From assembly GCF_000377905.1 (NCBI RefSeq), contig NZ_KB898875.1, forward strand, positions 171,052 to 235,051: a stretch of 64,000 nt of DNA. The letters are read 5' to 3'. A program made the translations under genes and the position numbers. Shown one piece after another: positions 63,789 through 64,000 of the stretch (position 1 is the stretch's first letter; every line of letters begins with the position of its first letter). The stretch is from Thioalkalivibrio sp. ALMg11. GTDB taxonomy: Bacteria; Pseudomonadota; Gammaproteobacteria; Ectothiorhodospirales; Ectothiorhodospiraceae. The notes under the pieces were generated by a model that searched no databases, was not told where the DNA came from, and saw only the letters and a list, made by a program, of their open reading frames with translations.

Positions 63789-64000
63789 TTAACAAAAGTT
63801 CGCATTATTATTGAGGCGATCGCTTACACGGGCGATGGACGCGATGATCTGGTCGGCTGTTTTGCGCCAGATGAACGGTCGGGGTTCATCGTTGTACGTC
63901 TCCAGGTATTCGCGGATGGAATCCTCGAGTTCCCGCGTGCTGCGATGCGAACCGCGTTTGATCCAGCGTTCCGAGATGAGCGCGAAGAAGCGTTCGACCA
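63789..64000 (-). mobile_element. IS630-family transposase, 3' end (continues beyond window)
   Basis: The minus-strand frame reads VERFFALISERWIKRGSHRSTRE...YLETYNDEPRPFIWRKTADQIIASIARVSDRLNNN and then stops (TAA at 63791-63789). This matches the C-terminal DDE region of IS630-type transposases (VERFF, PFxWxKxADxI). No start codon is in the window. The stop codon overlaps the first possible ATG of the EAL-HDOD gene. Confidence 0.85.

Overview
The window looks like the chromosome of a GC-rich gammaproteobacterium, most likely a haloalkaliphilic sulfur-oxidising autotroph of the Ectothiorhodospiraceae (Thioalkalivibrio-like). This is inferred from gene content and not from a marker-gene comparison. 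The pointers are: glycine-betaine uptake (proVWX type), CbbQ/CbbO-type Rubisco-activase genes, a YeeE/YedE sulfur-compound transporter, an XanB2/FkbO-like chorismatase (yellow aryl-polyene pigments are known from Thioalkalivibrio), acidic proteins, and the tig-clpP-clpX-lon-hupB-ppiD and tolQRAB-pal-cpoB-queEC gene orders typical of Gammaproteobacteria. Nearly all of the window is ordinary, densely packed coding sequence. Only one mobile element is clear: the end of an IS630-type transposase at the right edge.

Layout. 1-1.8 kb: the end of a FadL-type porin and an exported companion protein. 2-6.9 kb: an unknown protein, a lipoate-protein ligase and an atypical receiver protein, then a betaine ABC transporter (ATPase with CBS tail, permease, binding protein). 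7.1-12.3 kb: a small orphan protein on the minus strand, then cbbQ-cbbO-HDAC-like deacetylase coupled by stop/start overlaps. 12.3-13.5 kb: a PEP-CTERM-type exported protein behind a sigma-54 promoter and a long inverted repeat. 13.7-16.6 kb: an aldo/keto reductase-like protein, a REP-like element and a short MutS2-like ATPase. 16.9-21.9 kb: ilvI-ilvH-ilvC, a Psd-like protein lacking the self-cleavage serine, and pssA. 21.9-24.2 kb: a family-4 uracil-DNA glycosylase, rimI and a Sel1-repeat protein. 24.3-27 kb: prfC, a small lipoprotein and arfB. 27.1-29.5 kb (minus): an Atm1-type ABC exporter and a cytochrome c lipoprotein. 29.7-35.9 kb: recQ, a DUF3581 protein, a canonical psd (minus), prmB, ruvB and ybgC. 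35.9-42.3 kb: tolQRAB-pal-cpoB-queE-queC. 42.4-43.7 kb: a YeeE/YedE transporter. 43.8-54.2 kb: tRNA-Lys, tRNA-Leu, tig, clpP, clpX, lon, hupB, tRNA-Val, tRNA-Asp, ppiD and fabI (minus). 54.4-60.5 kb: a YejABEF-like peptide ABC importer with a membrane-tethered binding protein. 60.8-64 kb (minus): IS630 transposase end, EAL-HDOD protein, chorismatase, mutM.

The genes fall into working groups: osmoprotection, regulation of carbon fixation, branched-chain amino acid and phospholipid synthesis, envelope integrity (Tol-Pal), queuosine precursor synthesis, and protein quality control. Small palindromic intergenic repeats of at least two families occupy many of the gaps. The most unusual observations are the sigma-54/inverted-repeat control region before the PEP-CTERM gene, the apparently dead Psd homologue next to pssA while a complete Psd lies 12 kb away, the deacetylase coupled to cbbQO, and the EAL-HDOD/chorismatase/mutM operon abutting a transposase end.
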